17,819 nucleotides of DNA from an uncultured Burkholderiales bacterium (GTDB taxonomy: Bacteria > Pseudomonadota > Gammaproteobacteria > Burkholderiales > Burkholderiaceae_F). The DNA is taken from assembly GCA_903871435.1 (NCBI GenBank), contig CAIQGU010000023.1, positions 1 to 17,819 of the forward strand. Direction: 5' to 3'. The notes under the pieces were generated by a model. The model did no database searches and was not told the origin of the DNA. It was given only the letters and a program-made list of their open reading frames with translations. Shown here piece after piece: positions 17,724 through 17,819 of this stretch; within the stretch, counting starts at the first letter, position 1, and each line of letters begins with the position of its first letter. The position numbers and the translations under genes were made by a program.

Positions 17724-17819
17724 GCCCACCCTTGCGCCAGCGCTCCCGCCTGCTGGCCGGATTTTGCCGGACCGTGGATACCGTCAATGAAAAATTGAGC
17801 TGGGTCGCCGCCGCCGCCG
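17720..17819 (+). CDS. Probable TRAP transporter small permease (DctQ family), partial
   Basis: Only the first 33 codons lie in the window. The ATG at 17720 overlaps the glycosyltransferase stop by four bases (ATGA), and CAGG lies about seven bases upstream. The visible peptide has a basic start and then CRTVDTVNEKLSWVAAAA. This resembles the beginning of TRAP-type small permease subunits, where a D-x-x-NE segment leads into the first membrane helix. TRAP systems import organic acids with a periplasmic binding protein and a large permease, which should follow beyond 17819. The assignment rests on a short stretch and is tentative. Confidence 0.5.
   Translation, partial: MSPPLRQRSRLLAGFCRTVDTVNEKLSWVAAAA

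Noticed and set aside
15456..17729. A minus-strand open frame of about 757 codons opposite pip and the glycosyltransferase
   Set aside because: Its composition is rich in Gln, Arg, Gly and His as for antisense of Leu/Ala-rich genes, and the plus-strand proteins carry catalytic motifs.

Overview
The window looks like a chromosomal core-gene region of a high-G+C betaproteobacterium, most likely order Burkholderiales and perhaps the Alcaligenaceae (Bordetella/Achromobacter-like). I infer this from the gene order leuC-leuD-leuB-asd-fimV-truA-trpF-trpB-trpA-accD, which is characteristic of that group, and from the protein sequences. No phage, insertion sequence, CRISPR array, rRNA or tRNA is visible.

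Layout. Positions 1 to about 11763 are one minus-strand series. Read in the direction of transcription it runs leuC, leuD and leuB (leucine synthesis), asd (aspartate semialdehyde dehydrogenase), fimV (a large inner-membrane/periplasmic LysM-TPR protein of the FimV/TspA family), truA (tRNA pseudouridine synthase), trpF, trpB and trpA (last steps of tryptophan synthesis), then accD (acetyl-CoA carboxylase beta), which is cut by the window edge at base 1. truA-trpF-trpB-trpA are joined by 4-, 4- and 1-base stop/start overlaps and are probably translationally coupled. Upstream of leuC, still on the minus strand, lie aroC (chorismate synthase), a renalase-like FAD oxidoreductase and a two-CBS-domain protein.

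From about 15120 the plus strand carries proline iminopeptidase, a family-39-type membrane glycosyltransferase and the first 33 codons of a probable TRAP-transporter small permease. These have short or overlapping junctions and diverge from the CBS gene across roughly 240 bases.

Metabolic theme: aroC supplies chorismate for aromatic amino acids, trpFBA finishes tryptophan, asd feeds the lysine/threonine/methionine/diaminopimelate branch, leuCDB makes leucine and accD starts fatty acid synthesis. truA and fimV are unrelated passengers within the same transcription direction.

Non-coding structure is limited but real. Between aroC and leuC lies a twin palindromic REP-like element. Beside it is a (TGCCAT)4 hexanucleotide tract that abuts a candidate leuC -10 box. 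Between the FAD oxidoreductase and the CBS gene lies a decayed, frameshifted partial copy of the CBS gene's own 3' end, and its aligned stop codon overlaps the start of the FAD oxidoreductase. I found no convincing new biological system. These three are the items most worth a second look.
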